A stretch of 64,000 nucleotides of DNA from Struthio camelus (GCF_040807025.1 NC_090982.1:85809463-85873462); one strand, 5' to 3'. Shown: positions 47,315 to 61,800, numbered from the stretch's first letter. Program-made: numbers and translations. Notes: generated by a model not told the origin, from the letters alone.

Positions 47315-49489
47315 CTGCAACGAGAAACAAAAGCCCATTGAAGGAAGGTTTGCAAACACGCAGCCCACACAGACACTGAAGAAAGAGATCTAGTGGGGGG
47401 AAAAAAAAAAAAAAAAGGAAGGAACTGAACCATTAGACTTGAAGGAAAACATTTAGAACGAAGGATAAAGAGATTATTTATAATTCCTCCTTTGAGCTGA
47501 ATGCTACACTGGCACATTGCATTTCGCCCTTTTACTGCTGGTCACACTTCTTACCACCAGAGCCATACTCAATTTGTGCATTAACAAAGACTTAAAAATG
47601 TGAATCCTTTACATAATACAAAGGTCTTAAGGAAAACTTACTTACAGCAGCCCCACAACAGCCCTCTTGCCGGTGCATGTACAGACCTGCCTATTTCAGT
47701 CTTCTCTAAAAAGGACTCTGCTATTAATTGTACTCAGCTCCTTAGGAGGAGACTATTTTGGAAAGGTCCTAAACAGATGCGTGGTTTGTGATGTGTTCTG
47801 AGTTTTTTCTTCTAATTCTCACAGACTTTCTCAATATAGAAGTTTCCAGGACAGAAATGCTCTTTTCCCAGGAAGCACAGTGGGAGGAAGGAAGCGTGGT
47901 TAGACGCCGTGGGTGGGTTCTTGGAGTCCTGGATGCTATTTCCAGTTTTGCTACAGGTTCCTCCATAGTTTGGGGTAAGTCATTACTTGCTGTGTCTTGG
48001 CTCTCCTGCTGCTGAGGAGCACACAGAATGACTCTAAGGGCATTACTACGGCAATTAGACTACATCCTCAACTGAGATGTGTCACTCATCTATTCCACTT
48101 GTCCACCTCAGCTTCTCAGGCTGTAGCCACAATGCCTGCACACAGGCCTAACTGGCATCCACAGAGATACCTCCCCCTCGCAGAAATTACAGGCTAGACA
48201 ATATCATTTCCACAAAGGCCACTCTTTTCCAGGGCCAGCTTTGAGCAAAGGACTTCCAGAATTAATACACGTCAGCTGTGCCATCCCAGCTGGTCCTAAC
48301 TGGGTAGGCACGCTGCACCCTCAGCTTTCCAACCTTCTCTCATTTCTGCCCTCCCACAGCGGTGTGTACGCCGAGGCAGTTCACTGCAATGCCACCATGT
48401 TTGTGTATGTCTTTTGGAGCAGAGCTGAGCCTATTTTTGTATCGTGCTCTTCAATCATATTATCTGCTTCTAAATGTTGCCTTTGTCAAGAGCTTGGCAG
48501 AGTCTCAAAGAAAAGCCGCATTACAATGATCACTGGGGTAAGATAAAACATGACCATTTTATTATTTATAAGGCTGTGGCTAAGACTAAGAATAAACTCG
48601 ATGGTGTGACATGATCAGAACAAGCATGGCAATGGCTGAGAAGCCTCTTTGCCCATTAATAATGAAGGGATACCCTATCATCTTTCTGGAGCTCACAGCG
48701 TACCGTTTCCCTGTGCTGGGGCATGAGACTATCCTGGCTGGAGCGCTCTCCTTTGAAGGGGCATTTCTTGGCCCCTTGACTTTCAGGGTTATTCATTTAA
48801 CTTTTACACACACAGTCTATTTGTACTCTAGGGAGTCACAAAACATGGAAAGTATCCCACTCTTTCCTTATATACTGCTGTTATTAGAGCAGTTTGGTGC
48901 CAACACTGAGCATCTACAATTACACCAAGCCATGAAGCTTCCACCTGCATTATGCTTCATGAGGAACGTGTCAGGATTGGCAGCTTTTTCAGCTTCACTC
49001 AGAACCACTGCCTTAGCTTACAGCATCCCTTCTCCTACAGCTATGAGGACGTCGGTGGCACCCTGCAGTGTGCTCCAACCAACAGTGTGCAGCTGTGGTG
49101 GCTCCATTTATGTTGAGGCCAGGCTCCTCACCGCAGCTCTAGTTAGTTTGATGCCAAGACTAGCATAGGAAGGACCATTTCAGGTCATTATTGCACTTGA
49201 CTTCAGAGCCTGTGGGAAGCTCATGCTTATAAAAAATCAGGGAGGGAGGAAAGGCAGTGCTATCTCCAGTGCTATCACCTCCGTTAAGGAACTGAAGCAG
49301 TAGGATATGATTAAGGCACTTACACATCCAACTCGTCTTGAGTTCAAAGCCCAGAACCTCAAAGGTACATCAGCAAGTTTCATTTCCTCAGCGTTACACA
49401 TGAAGATGGTGGTATCAAAGTTCTCCCTTAACACTTTTGTGTCCCCAAACCATTGCCCTCTACAACCCCTCTCCGCTAGTCTGTTCTGA

Positions 49490-50162
49490 CCATCCTCTTT
49501 AACCTTCCACATTGTTTTGTTTCCTCAGTCTTAGTCTTCCCCCCAAACTCACCCTCAATTCTAATTTCCTGTCTCCTAGTCTTCTCCCTTCCCCAATTCC
49601 ATCCCTGTAACTCCATGGTCTCTCTTTATCACATCTTCTATTTGCCCTCACCCACATTTTCCTTTTTCTCATCCCCTACATACAAAATTCTTCCCAGTTC
49701 CTCCCCTCCCATTTCACCTTCTTTTCTCAATGTTAAACCCCTTTGACCCACTAAGTCCCCAACCCCATTGCCCTTGCTCACCCCATGCTGGGTTTGTTCT
49801 CAAGTCACCCTCCCAGGGAAATAACCTTGAAGATCCCAACAGATATTTTGGCACTTACTTCAACTCTCCTCATCATCTCACCTTGAGGTTCCTGTTAGGA
49901 GTCTTCTGATTACCGGCACCTCACATTCCCCTAGAAACCCTGTTGTGCTCTGTCACCATCTGTGTAATCTTTCTAATCCTCCCCAGAACAACGCGGCTTT
50001 TCAGCCTTGTGAGAGCCTCTTTACTAATATCCTCTGTTCCTCTTTCCCTTGGCTTCCCAATACTCAAGCATGTCCTGCCTTAGCCCCCTGCCACCCCACT
50101 CCTGCTCTCAGGACACTGGGATTCCCTCGACAAGTCCAGCCTCACACCAGTCAAGGCCTCAT
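49490..50162 (+). other. Strongly pyrimidine-rich, strand-asymmetric block
   Basis: About 670 bp on the + strand with C/T in great excess (runs such as ctcccctcccatttcacc). It ends directly at a (TA)n microsatellite at ~50166-50200. Not a simple repeat and not a recognised transposon. It reads as purine-rich in the DYM transcript. Confidence 0.55.
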
Positions 50163-50165
50163 GTA

Positions 50166-50200
50166 GATATATATATATTTATATATATATATATATATAT
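50166..50200 (+). repeat. (TA)n microsatellite
   Basis: About 35 bases of alternating TA with one TTTA interruption, followed by a T run, at the end of the pyrimidine-rich block. Confidence 0.9.
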
Positions 50201-53200
50201 TTTTTAACTGATATCCTACCTCGCTTATCCGCAATGTAACCTTCCCTACTTCCCTCCTAAATGTTTCCTGACTTGTGGTCAGTGTAGACAGGAACATGTT
50301 CAGTTTAGCGTTGCATCAGCAGAATGAATGGTTAAACCTCAGGATTAAACCACTGTAACATTTCCTAGCAGAGAAAAGCCCTTACACAGCTGTCACTCTT
50401 CACCCCAAAGGTGGCTGCATGCCAGTGCTGCAGCATGCAGTAGTCCTTCTGGGACAGAAGGGAAAAAAGTGATTAAAGATCCTAATTTCAGAGAAATTAG
50501 ACATAGACAACTTTTTTCATCTTCACAGCCACAGATTATAACTACAGGTTTTGCAAACACTCATGGTACCAGTCTGGGACCATTCTGGACTCCTATGTAG
50601 CTTAATAAATGTCATCTTTAGCTTTAAAACAGTAAGTAAAATTGTTATATTAGCAATTTCAAAAGCAACATCTGAGGCACTCAGCTCTTACTATGCCATC
50701 GTCTCTCTGCTAGAAGGGCTGCATAAAATAAACTAAATAGCTTTAGTATTTTCAGGCAATAACTGTCATGTATTGATTTGATTATTATGCCTTTCTTCAG
50801 ACTGATCAATGTTGCCACCTATTGTGATGGTACTGTAGCAATTCAATAATCAACTTCTGATTAAAGACTGTAACTCGGTGCAATCACCTTGGACCCTATC
50901 ACACTCAGCATACGTCTTGAACATTCTGCAGGTTGGAAACATACGTAAGGATAATGAGGTTTTAAGGAGAGAGATAATATTTCGTGTCGGTGACTATATA
51001 CATTGCCATTGCATACACTCAATTTCAAGTATATCTTTATAAAAAGAAGATACGCGATGGCAGAAATGATCAGTTTTTTGCTGTCCACCCGAACGCTGGA
51101 CACAGAATAGCTCCACGTGTTGCTAACGAGACACAGAGCTTTTGACTTCCAGGTCAGTAATTCAAACCCAACTTCACTAGATCACTGCAATGATCCATGG
51201 CTGCGTGGTAGCCTATGTCAAATAAGCTGGTTCGTTCACTGAAAAAAAAAAACAAAAACCCTTAGCATTAAAATCATCATATTCAAGTCACCTCAAAGTG
51301 TTTCTGACCTACCGGACTGACTATAAAACATTTTAGAATAGCAAGCATTAAATACCATGTGAAAAGTTTGACCAATGACATGAAGCTTTAAGATTTTTGA
51401 CACATGGTAGGTCAAGGAAAGTTTAAATACAGCTCTGTGCCATTTATCTTTTGCATGTACTGCTTCCAGATGAAGGAACTGAAGCCTTTGCATGTGCTGC
51501 AGACATACAGGAGATGACACTATATGAATGTTTCAGAAGAGCTGTGAAAAAAACAGGTCACAGGACTCTTAGGGCACTCCTGGGAAAATACAGAGGATAG
51601 CACTGGTGAAGAGTGTTGTGTTTTTTTTTTTTTTTTTTTTTCTAAATACCACAGCTAACAGTATTACCCAAATAGCAAGTCACAGTGGCAATAACTGGGT
51701 CCAGTGAAGCCATTATTTGCATTTCTACCCAGTCATTACCAGAGCAGAGATAACTCCAGCAGGTTTCAAACAAACCTATCTGAGACATTTGCTTGCTTTA
51801 AATTTTGGAGCCCTGGAGCCCAAGCTAACACTAGCGCTGAACTGCAGACTTTAAACAGACAACACCTATCAGCTCTGGTGAATCAACCTACCACAGCAAC
51901 CTATCTTGTTTTCTTCTACCAGACAAAGCAGAAGTCAGATTTAGCGGTTGGGACGGGGTATAAAACTAGACAGACCAAAACCTTTGCACTGTCTGAGCTG
52001 TCGATCATATGATTCGATGAAAAACCACAGGAAGTCCGATGAACAGATGTAGAACTGAACTGCAATAACTCTGCCACCACAAAAGTTCAACAACATCTTT
52101 TTTGCAGTTAACGATTAGGAAGATAGCATCACGACCAGCCACCACCACCTGGCACAACTCCAAGCAACCCGGTGGCATTGAAGCTAGACTGCTTTGGCTA
52201 TGCATTGCAAAAAATCTCCTTCCCTTCACAAATTAAACATCAGAGCTGCCATAAGGCTGCAGTGTCATGTCAATGGATTCTCTCCAGTGCATGATAACAT
52301 ATAAGCAATGGAGATGGAGTTGCTTTAAGAGAGATGGAGTTCATCTATGTCTTTGCTTTTCAGCGATCTAGATATTTTACTGGATGCAAGCAGGCCTAAC
52401 CAAAGAAATGGGACAGTCCGTGTGGAAAAGAAAGAAATCAAATGATTGGATTAACATAAAACTGGAGAATCCTCTTTTCCTCAAGGACTCTGTAAGAAAC
52501 TCTTGTTTCTGAAACAGCAATCCAACGTAAGGCAATATTTTCAAAAGCATATAAACAGTTGAGGAGAAAAGTACCACTTCCGAAAGTGTCTTATGCATTT
52601 CAGAGTCAAATTTTCATTGACTTGCCATGAATCAGAAGCTCCAAAGTCCTTCTGAAAACGTGATCTGCGTGCTTTTGAAAAAATCTTACCGTGAGCCTTG
52701 TTTGGTACCCGAATGACAGGCTGGCAAATTATGTGTTTCATAATGCTTCAGCTAAATAGCAGTGGTGCCTGGGGAGCATCTGCAGGATTGGAGCTCATTA
52801 AGATTATACATAAACTGGCAAAAAAACCCACCAAAAAACCAAAAACAAAACAGGGCTCAGATTCAGCACAATAAAAAGTCCTTGGTATAGGTACCCTAAC
52901 GAGTATTTCTCCTAGAGCTGGGAATTACAATACAGCAAGGCTCAGTTCAGCACCTTGCCTCACACCAAATATACCAGCCCGTAACGAGTCTGGACAGAGA
53001 AAGAACATCTATGTTCGCCTGCAAAATCCACAGTGCCACTATCAGATCTCATCCCCCAAATCCCAATCTGCATCAGCTTAATGGCCAACAGTCTTGAAAA
53101 GAATTCGCCCTCACACCTTTGCAACCTCTTCCTGATATATACACACACATATGCAAACATTTATATAGATATGTTTATATCTACCCTATGTATATATAAG

Positions 53201-54846
53201 CATATATAAGCATTTAAGTACTCTAACAGCATCTACTTTCCCACAATTTCTGGAAAAACATTTCAGACTACTTGTTCTGAGATACTGACAGATTGAATTT
53301 TAGCAATTATTTAATTCTTCTGGGGAGACGATGCGATTTCATCTTTCTCTGGTTCTCTCTGCATTTACTGGACTTGTGACAGAAAGTCGAAACGACTTGG
53401 GTGAAATATCTGTATGGGCTACGCCACACCTGCCTGATAAATCTTTGTATCTTTTTTGGGCTTAAAGACTAGACAGTGCGGTGGAAGATTACACTGGGGA
53501 GACAAAGAAAGCAAACAGGAAATCTTCTAGACTAAGCAAGAGCTGCACATTTTGTTCAACGCTCTGCATAAGGCAGAGGTGCAAATTCGTAGAGACTGAG
53601 AGGAGAGCAACGACCCAGAGTGTGTCAGGAGATTTTTGAACAAAAAAAACAGAGAACTCAAGAAGGCAAAAAGACATTCCAAAAAACGTACGCACGGGCT
53701 AAATGTCCTGCACGGTTCAAGCAATCACATGAGCTGGAGCAGAAGGTGACATTCTTCCCAGGGAGTAAAATTCAATACACAGATAACCCATACTAATCTA
53801 ATGAGATATGAACTTCCCTGTCCAGAAGAATAGGGAAGTGTCTCTGCAGAGAGATGAATGTTTTAGCACGTTCAGACCACTGGTGTGCTGCTTCCGTTTC
53901 CAGACCACTAGGAGTAAAGGTCTGTACAACCACAGCAGCATTAAAATAAGTGCGCAGCGTGTGAGCAGTGCATTTACACCGTAAGACTTGAAAGGCCAGA
54001 GAAGGAGGCACACCTCTGTCGAGAGCTCAGCAGTTTGTTACAACATACTGTGAAGGCAGGTCAGTTTGGGAGAATCAACCCAACAGCTGTGCCCAGATGC
54101 TTATAGGTAAAGACTCAATGATTTTTAAAAGTGAAATATTTGCAACAACCTTGCCAGAGAGCAAGGCCTTCTGCAGGATCAAACTGCTATAAAGAAAAGA
54201 TTGCGTTTCTTTCCAGGACAGGCCTGCAAGCACCGATAGCGTGAAAGTCCATCTAGCGAGCCAGGGATGCACACAAATACACGCTTGTTTCTCACTTTTT
54301 CTTACAGCTAGGAAATATGGCTGATAAATGTCAGGGAACCTCAGTCACGCTGCAGAAATTGGTCTTGTCTTCACGCCAAGTCTTTAATCTGTAAGCTCTC
54401 CAAAAGCACTGTACAAACGCACGTTACCGTGTGGCAGTGCACGGCATCGGCCTCCCTTGCTTTCTCTGGAGAAAGGCTCAAAGCGAGAGTGGCATTCATT
54501 TACTGAAGGGAACCCGTAGATGACTTGGATGGCATTACAAAAGGATGGGAAGGGTTGGAAAACGCACGCGCGCGCTTACAAACCATACACACAGCGTCCC
54601 ATTTGAGGCACAGTGCTCCAAGATGCTTAGGAGGAGCCAGCTACCTGTTTCGGGTTGTCCTGTACCCACCTCAGCAGGACGCAATTCTGGGCTGCTTCTC
54701 AAAGGCTATTAGGAAAATTGGACCCTTGGTCAGAAGCTTCTTCAGCCAACCCAGCCGAAATACCCCGTTTCACACCACCTGAACGGCTGATCCAGAGAAA
54801 ATCCCTAGAGTGGTTAGTTTGAGAGAACAGGGTGATTGCTGCTCAC

Positions 54847-54981
54847 CTTCAGGGATGTTGCGTCCACCTGGAGAAATTTCGGAATGAGAAGAAAAGATTC
54901 AGAAGAGATGGAGTTGCACATTATGCATCGCTGACCTCTGCACAACACCGTGTGTACGGTGGGGATATAGTCACAACCATA
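54847..54981 (-). other. Exon-like open segment in the last DYM intron
   Basis: On the minus strand, cttccag precedes 135 nt that end in AAG before gtgagc, a strong donor. The 45 codons are open, begin at phase 0 and end at phase 0, the same phase as the DYM last exon, so inclusion would keep the dymeclin frame. Peptide features: YGCDYIP start, a Cys cluster (LCRGQRCIMC), then hydrophobic FLLIPKFLQVD. I do not recognise the peptide and human dymeclin has nothing like it here. The segment is also open on the + strand in one frame, which weakens the case. Confidence 0.2.
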
Positions 54982-57899
54982 CTGGAAGATTTCTAACGTA
55001 AGGAATCCACCAGTGAATTATACTTGTGAGAACTGATGGGATTACTACCATAATTACGATCTTCTCGCCATGGCAGGATTGTTCTGTACGTTATGCTGTC
55101 TAGCTGGATACACATCTCTAGAGAACATTTCCAAGGTGACTGCTCAAAAGAACTGCAACAGGAACATTACACGGCTGTTTGCAACGCTGCAGAAAATATA
55201 AGTTGGCTTTGCCACAAAGGAAGAAAAAAAGGACTAGAGACTGATATATGCACTTACACCTTAAGTTTGAATTGGAAGGCACAATGCGTAGATGGAGTAC
55301 TATCAAAAAAAAAAAAAGCGACTTTCATCCACTTCAGGACTAGTCTGAGATGATAAAAATTCCTTGGAAATACAGAGGCCTTTTAGAGGGATGACCCCAG
55401 GCATGGTATCAGAGCAAAACATGAATAACCTCAAAATGATCACAGGTAAAAAGTGAGGAATGTTTTCAAAATTGAAGGGGGGGAAAAAAAAAGATTTAAA
55501 CACGTGTAACGAAGAAAGCCACTGGCAAAAAATGATTCTAGTGCCTGACTTTGCTGGAGCATTGCAATCTTATTATGTACACAAACTGACTACTCAGATA
55601 AATAAGTAAAACCCTTTGTGCGCTTTTGCCTTTCGGGAATTAAAATCTGAAAACCAGCATAATCCCTGGAATTCTCACCATCAGTAAAGGGCACCGCTGC
55701 AAACTCTCAGCCTTCCCCGTGCGCAAACGGAGAAGAGCCCATCAAGCTGCGAGAGCAGACTTTTGCTGATACGGGGTGGATGCGCATGGCTTCCTAAGGA
55801 GGCATTTCCAGAGCATGCACACTGCATAACAGCACACACTATTTTTGCCAGAGCTAAGGAAGATGCAAACGAGTTTAAGATCAAACTTCCTGCTTTTCAC
55901 CCACAACCCAGCCTTCCCTCAAATACTGCGCAAAGCTTTACATGGCAGTGCAAGCCAGCATGTTTGCAGCAAATATTGTCATCAAAGCCTGAACTCATTT
56001 TGAAACCACGTTTGCCATGAACTGTACATAGAAGATTTGAATAGTTCCCAAGAAAAGACGGCTTCTAGGTTGCAGAAGCAGGAGTAGATTTGGGGCAGTT
56101 TATTCAGCTGCACCTGACAATTAATTGAATAAACCTTTCTCAGTTCACTCAAAGAAGGGCTCGGATACCCACTGATTTCATAAGCCTCAAAACCAGAGCT
56201 TGCAAGCTTAAAAAGACCCCCAAATAAACAAACCCCTAATATAAACAAAAACCCATTCTCCCGCAAACAAAACTGATCCAAGGCTGAATTACTTCTTTCC
56301 AGAATTTTATGAATGGGACAGTCGAAAAGCTGCCACCTTCCAAGTACGCTACATGTAAACTTTAAACAACATAATTTACTTCAATAATGCTGTTGGGAAC
56401 TTCTCACTCTTGCAGTCGTGTAAAAGAGGAGGAAAAAAAAAAATCAACTCTTTGAAGACCTTGAATTGGGCAAAAACTTAAGCTATCCTAAATCCTTACG
56501 TCCAATGTTTAGATCCCTCTGCCAAAAGCAGAGAATAGCAAACGTGGCGAGCAAGGGCAAGGCAGGGGGAGAGCAACTGTGCACAGTCCACAAGAAGCAC
56601 AAGGAGCCGAGATGTTCGGCTCCACGGGAAAAGGCCACGTGCCTCCGGGGTCCCAGCTCCACCCGGTCAGCAGGAAATCCTAATGGGCAGCTAATGGGCT
56701 CATATAAAACAAAAAAAAGGGCTTTTATGGTTCAGGCCTTGCCAAAAATCTGCTGAAGACAGTCTAGCTGACAAGAGAAGCCTTCTAGGCGAAGATGCAG
56801 CAGAGAAGAATTGACTCGTCTATGCAGGTTACAAAGTCTGTTCTGGCTACTGGATAAAATTACAGATCCCTGCTCCCTTCACCAGCCTTTTCCTAAAGTC
56901 AAAACAACACTAAAAAAAAAATCAACCAATATTCCAGTCGTCACGTCAGAGATAACTCTATGCTAACTAGTTTCAGAAATGGGAACTGTATGCTTTTAGT
57001 CTAATTGATATAATTTACAAAATTTTCACAGCGAAGAAAAACTCACTTGAAAGAAGTTTAAAAAGGGCCTAGAGATATGAACAATGAAAGGTTTGGAGAA
57101 GAAAATCCAGCTGAACGATAGTCCACCCCCAGGGTAAAAGCCAAGCGATTGGGCAAACGATGTTCTGCCATGCCTCGCACCAGCGACCTGCAGTGAGCAG
57201 TGCAAAATAAGCACGGCGTGTTGGCGATAGGTGTAGCTATGAAGGAGACAATTAAGCCTGAAGAACATGAGCCACGTTTTCCTGTTTCAGTAACGCACCC
57301 GAACAAGCACTCGGCATTGCTGCAAGAGGTACTACTTGCCCCGGGAGCCCTGTCTGGAGGATGTACAAATTCTGACCCAGCTTTCTATGGAGGTATTGAT
57401 CTACATGTCACCGTTTGGAACAGTTTTCTGAAATTACTTTTTCATAGCAATTGTCACGCTCAGGCTTAGGGTTTTTTCTCCCCCCTCCCTGGGAAAGGGG
57501 GTGAGGGAGAAGGAAATTCCCTTGACCTCCTTCATAGATTCAGTCTGGTCCTTCCCTTGCTTGCGAAGAGGCACTGCCCACCTGCAAAGTCTCTAGCACC
57601 GATTTTCCTCTCGCTTCTGTTCAGCCTCCAAGATGGGATGGAAGGGGCTGAAGCATGCTGACAGCACAAGCCACTCTAATTTCACAGTTAAAGGATATTC
57701 CTTTTGGAAACTACCTGTATGAGCCTCCTCTGCTACCCTAATGTAGTACCGGGATTTTCCAGGTCAATCAGGAGGCAGAGAACTAAGAGGTCAAAATGCT
57801 GTTTTCACCCGCCTGTTTCCTTCAACCCAAAGTCAGAGTTACTGCAACATCACACGTGTGTGTTTGCTCACTTAGCAGCACAGACCACATTGCCCCAAC

Positions 57900-58800
57900 A
57901 CCAAAGGCGTCAGGAGACGAGCGCAGCGATTCAGTTTGCATATTTGTCCCATGACGAGGTCCCAGACATGCTCTCGCTGGAAACTGGTGCAAAGCCGCGG
58001 CGTCGTCCAAAACATCCGGCCAAGCCAAAAGAACATTTCTTTGCACGGTTGGGACCAAGTTCCCCTCTGCTATCACTGCACAGGGGTCCAAAACAGCATG
58101 CAAACTTTGGCTTTGAAAATCAAGCACGGAAACGCAACCCCCGTTCTAGCCCTCCGCCAGCCCGGTTTAACACGCCGCTGCTGACTTTTTCGATAGATTT
58201 GCTTATGCAAAGGGCTTCTTGCAGCTCTTTTTGCAGAGTTTTACATAACAGCAGCCGCAAAGACGAAGCCAGAGCCGCTAGCGTCCTCCGGTCCCTCCCC
58301 CAAGGATGTCGCCCGCGCGGCACGCCAAGCCCAAACATCCTCTCCCCGCCTGCCGCGGGCTCGCAGCAAAGCAGGCGCCTGCGGAGGCAGCGCTGAAGGA
58401 AGGCGTCCCGTCGATTTGGTACGTCTTAATCTGCGAGCGCCAGACCTGTACGTATTACAAACCGGTAACAATTACTTAAGAACAGAGACAGACTCGCCGT
58501 CAGCAGCCGCTAGCTCTGCGATGGGGGCAGCCGAGGAAGCGGACCCTTATCTGTCTGAAGTTCAGGACGTGCTGACTAACGCCCCGTGCAAGACCTTTGG
58601 CTCCGTAATCGCCGTGACCTGGGAAACGCACCCCCTGACGCACATGTACTCCCTTCTTAAGGGTTTCGAGTGTCGTAACGCCCTTCGCTTTGCGCACGTT
58701 GACTTCGAACTTCGTTTGATTTGCCCGAACTCAGGCAGCCCTGCGACGACAGGCCCCAACCGAGCTGCTTTCAGCTCGTATCACCGGGGTGTCTTTTCCT
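57900..58800. promoter_or_regulatory. CpG-rich patch inside the DYM intron
   Basis: CpG is much denser here than in the surrounding intron, e.g. around 58260-58420 (cgcccgcgcggcacgcc) and 58570-58760. A 225-codon ATG frame (57719-58396, +) and overlapping frames on both strands come with the composition; none is recognised. Likely candidates are an unmethylated intronic enhancer or an unannotated promoter. Confidence 0.4.
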
Positions 58801-61800
58801 AACTGGATTTTTAGGTCAAGATGGCATGTTCCAATTAGCTACTGGAAGCAAGCCTTTCTCAGCGCTAGAGACCAGTAGTACATGCGAGGGAGAAGGGAAA
58901 GAGAACTGATGAGAAAGAGCAAAGATTAACTTCAGGCCGCAGGGCATTTCTTTTAGTTTGGCAGCTGGGCAACTGCATCTCCTTGGACTGGCTAAGCAAG
59001 GGGGAGTCAGGAGCCGACTGGCTCCAAAAAGTAATATTGTTTTTTCCTCCAGCGGCCACGGTTTTAAAAAGTAGCTTTTCCCCTACAGTGAAGCCGTTCT
59101 TAATGCTAACGCTCGCTCCAAACTGGAAAAAGGCCTCCAGTGAACTGCTCTTGCCTTCTTGCAATAATGCGTGGAAATCTCTCGGGTTTTCTGTTTTACT
59201 GTGCGTTAGACGGGATATCTCCGTATCTGCTTGCCTTCGGTGAATGTACTTAAGACCTCCCATTCGGTTAAAGACGGTCTTTAAAACATGAAGGAAACAG
59301 TCCTAGAGAACTTCAGGCTCGGGAATCTTAAAAGTCAATTATCTGTAAATGCTGTAATGTCCCTCTGTTATTCATTCAACATCTCTGCCCCCTTCCTCTT
59401 GGTGCATTTGGGTGCGGGAGCGTTCGCCCTGGTGACAGCACTCAGTCTTTGCTGTCTCAGCACCAGAAGAACCGAGCTTGGCCAAACCTGACGGGAAAGA
59501 TAAGCCAGAGGAATTCAAATACAGTTTTTGCTGCCTGACTCTCTGCTCAGAGCTGGAGCCCCCACTCGAGTCTCACAGGCCTCACGTTCAGTTAAAGCGC
59601 ACACGTTTCAGGGCTGTGCTCTGCTTTCCTGCTCCGCACTTCAGAGGCAACATTTCCTACCTTATTTTGGAGCTGCCAGTTGATCAGACCCTCTGGCTGA
59701 CCTTCCTTCAGTGAGCTATCTGATATAAGCCTCTGGTTTCCTATCTGCAAAAAGCAACCCTTGCTGGGGTTTTTAGATAGCTGGCACATTGCAGCAAAGG
59801 AAGGGAAATCCTCCTCTTGAAGCGGCTGGATGCTGTCGCGGCATTACTGAACTGAAACACAGCCAGGGTACGCTCTTATTTTGCTGGGAAATTGTCACCT
59901 AAACACCCGCTGCTTCTTCCTCCAACGATGGGAGCTTGGACTACCTATTTACCCCTGTGCAACGCATCCCTACTACCACACCGGCTTAAGAGCCACGCTC
60001 TCGCTGCAGTTGAAACATCTTCTGTGACGAAGGAACTGGTATAAACTACCTAGCTGGCAACGTTATGTCCTGCAGGACTCCCTGCTCTTCCCCATCCTCC
60101 AGACTGTAAGAGCCTTTCGTGGCTGGAAACACCCAGCACCGACCCGGAGTGCTAGCTCGGTCACTAAGTGCTATGAAAAAAGCTAACAGGCTGGCATGTG
60201 GGCAGAAGAGAGCATCGTGGGGTTCGTTAGGATAAGGAGCAAATATGAGAACGTGGCCAAGAGCATCAGCTTGTTTGCAAGCTTGCCAGGCTGAGCTTTA
60301 CAAACTTCAGAGCCTTAAACCCAGCCTAAACCCATGTGGATTCAAGACTCAACGCAATCATCTCACATTGCTCTACTACGTAACCAACCACCACCAGAAA
60401 GCTGGGGTGACCTACACCAGCTGCCTTTTAAGTACTAACAGCACAATCCTCATTAACGACGCTGATATATCTGAGAAATCTGAGCGGTCTCCCACTCGGA
60501 CAGGAAAAAAAAGCCACCTACAGCAACAATTACTCTGAGCAGGTACAACCATTCGGTGAATCACCCGGATAAAAGCACTGCAACTTGCACCAAAGGTTGT
60601 GACAAAATTAATCTCTTTACGGGAATGCAGTTGAGACAGCTATCAGCTGACAAAGCACCCTTCTTCCTCATTCTCACTTCTTGGTGTAGTTACTGTAAAC
60701 ATCGAAGACATATCTCTAATTTATACATTTAATTAAAAGAAATCTATAACATTCATGCTGTTTACATTTAACCTAACACTGCCATGAAAGCTGTAACTTT
60801 GTCTAGGATTTATATGCTGTACTCGAATGTATTCCGATTCCTTGATTTAAACATAAACATAGAAGTGAAAACGTGTCAAATCACAAAAAATGGGAAAGAT
60901 CACATTCCATTATCTAGTTCATCTGTCAACCAGGGCAGAAACGTTCTGAGGAATATTTTGCTCAATCTACCATATGTCACGGAAGCTTAATTTAAACGAT
61001 TAAATCGGAGAAGACACCTAACACTTAAAAGCAGAAGAGCAAAAGGACTAGCATAGTTGGAACTTGGCTGCACGATGTTTTCTTTCCTGACCTTGTTTTC
61101 AATTGCTCATAACTCTCCAAAGCTTGCACCTTCTGGGATTAAATTTCAGAATTTGGCCTCAGCCACATTTTCTTATATTGGAGGAAAAAAAAAGGAATGA
61201 GGAAAAATTGGAATTAAAAGCAAAGAAATTAATAAAACCATTTAAAATGGAACTTTTTTTTCCTTTTTAGCTACCTTATCTCTTCTGAAGATTTGCAGTA
61301 GAAAATGAACACATGGGTTGGAAATAGCTCTCGACTGAGGAGAAAGAAATGTCAGAGCATTTCAGCGTAATTTTACTTTGCTTTGACCGAAGTTGCAAGA
61401 TATTTGGAAACAACACGTCATACACATGCAGCGCTTTTGGCACTGGCCTTCTCATTATACTAACAACATATGCAGCTAAGTAAGGAAGGCCGCACAACAC
61501 ATGCAAAGCAGATTTAGTCACAGCGAAAAATGTCATAAAAGTATAGAGTACGTAGGGTGGCTTTCTATGGTACGGAGGAGGAGGAGGGAAACTGGGGAAA
61601 CGTCACTTTGCTGGAGCAAACGTCCAGCTCCGAAGTTAATACCGGCCGGGCTCTGGCTCTGAGCCCCCATGTAACATACTGGACGGCGAGTTATGGAGCT
61701 GCTCAACCAGAGCTCTGGGCTCCTGCCAAGCTGCTGTGAAGCCAGCAGGGCCCTACGGTGCTGGAGAGGGAAGCTCCTCTACGCTCTCTGTTGGGAAGAA

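Noticed and set aside
48611..49168. 185-codon frame on + antisense to the DYM intron
   Set aside because: No similarity to a known family, and a frame of this length can occur by chance among all frames of 64 kb.
52681..52741. cttaccgtgag near 52685 considered as the donor of the preceding DYM exon
   Set aside because: The minus-strand translation before it does not match the dymeclin sequence expected before KFPELK.
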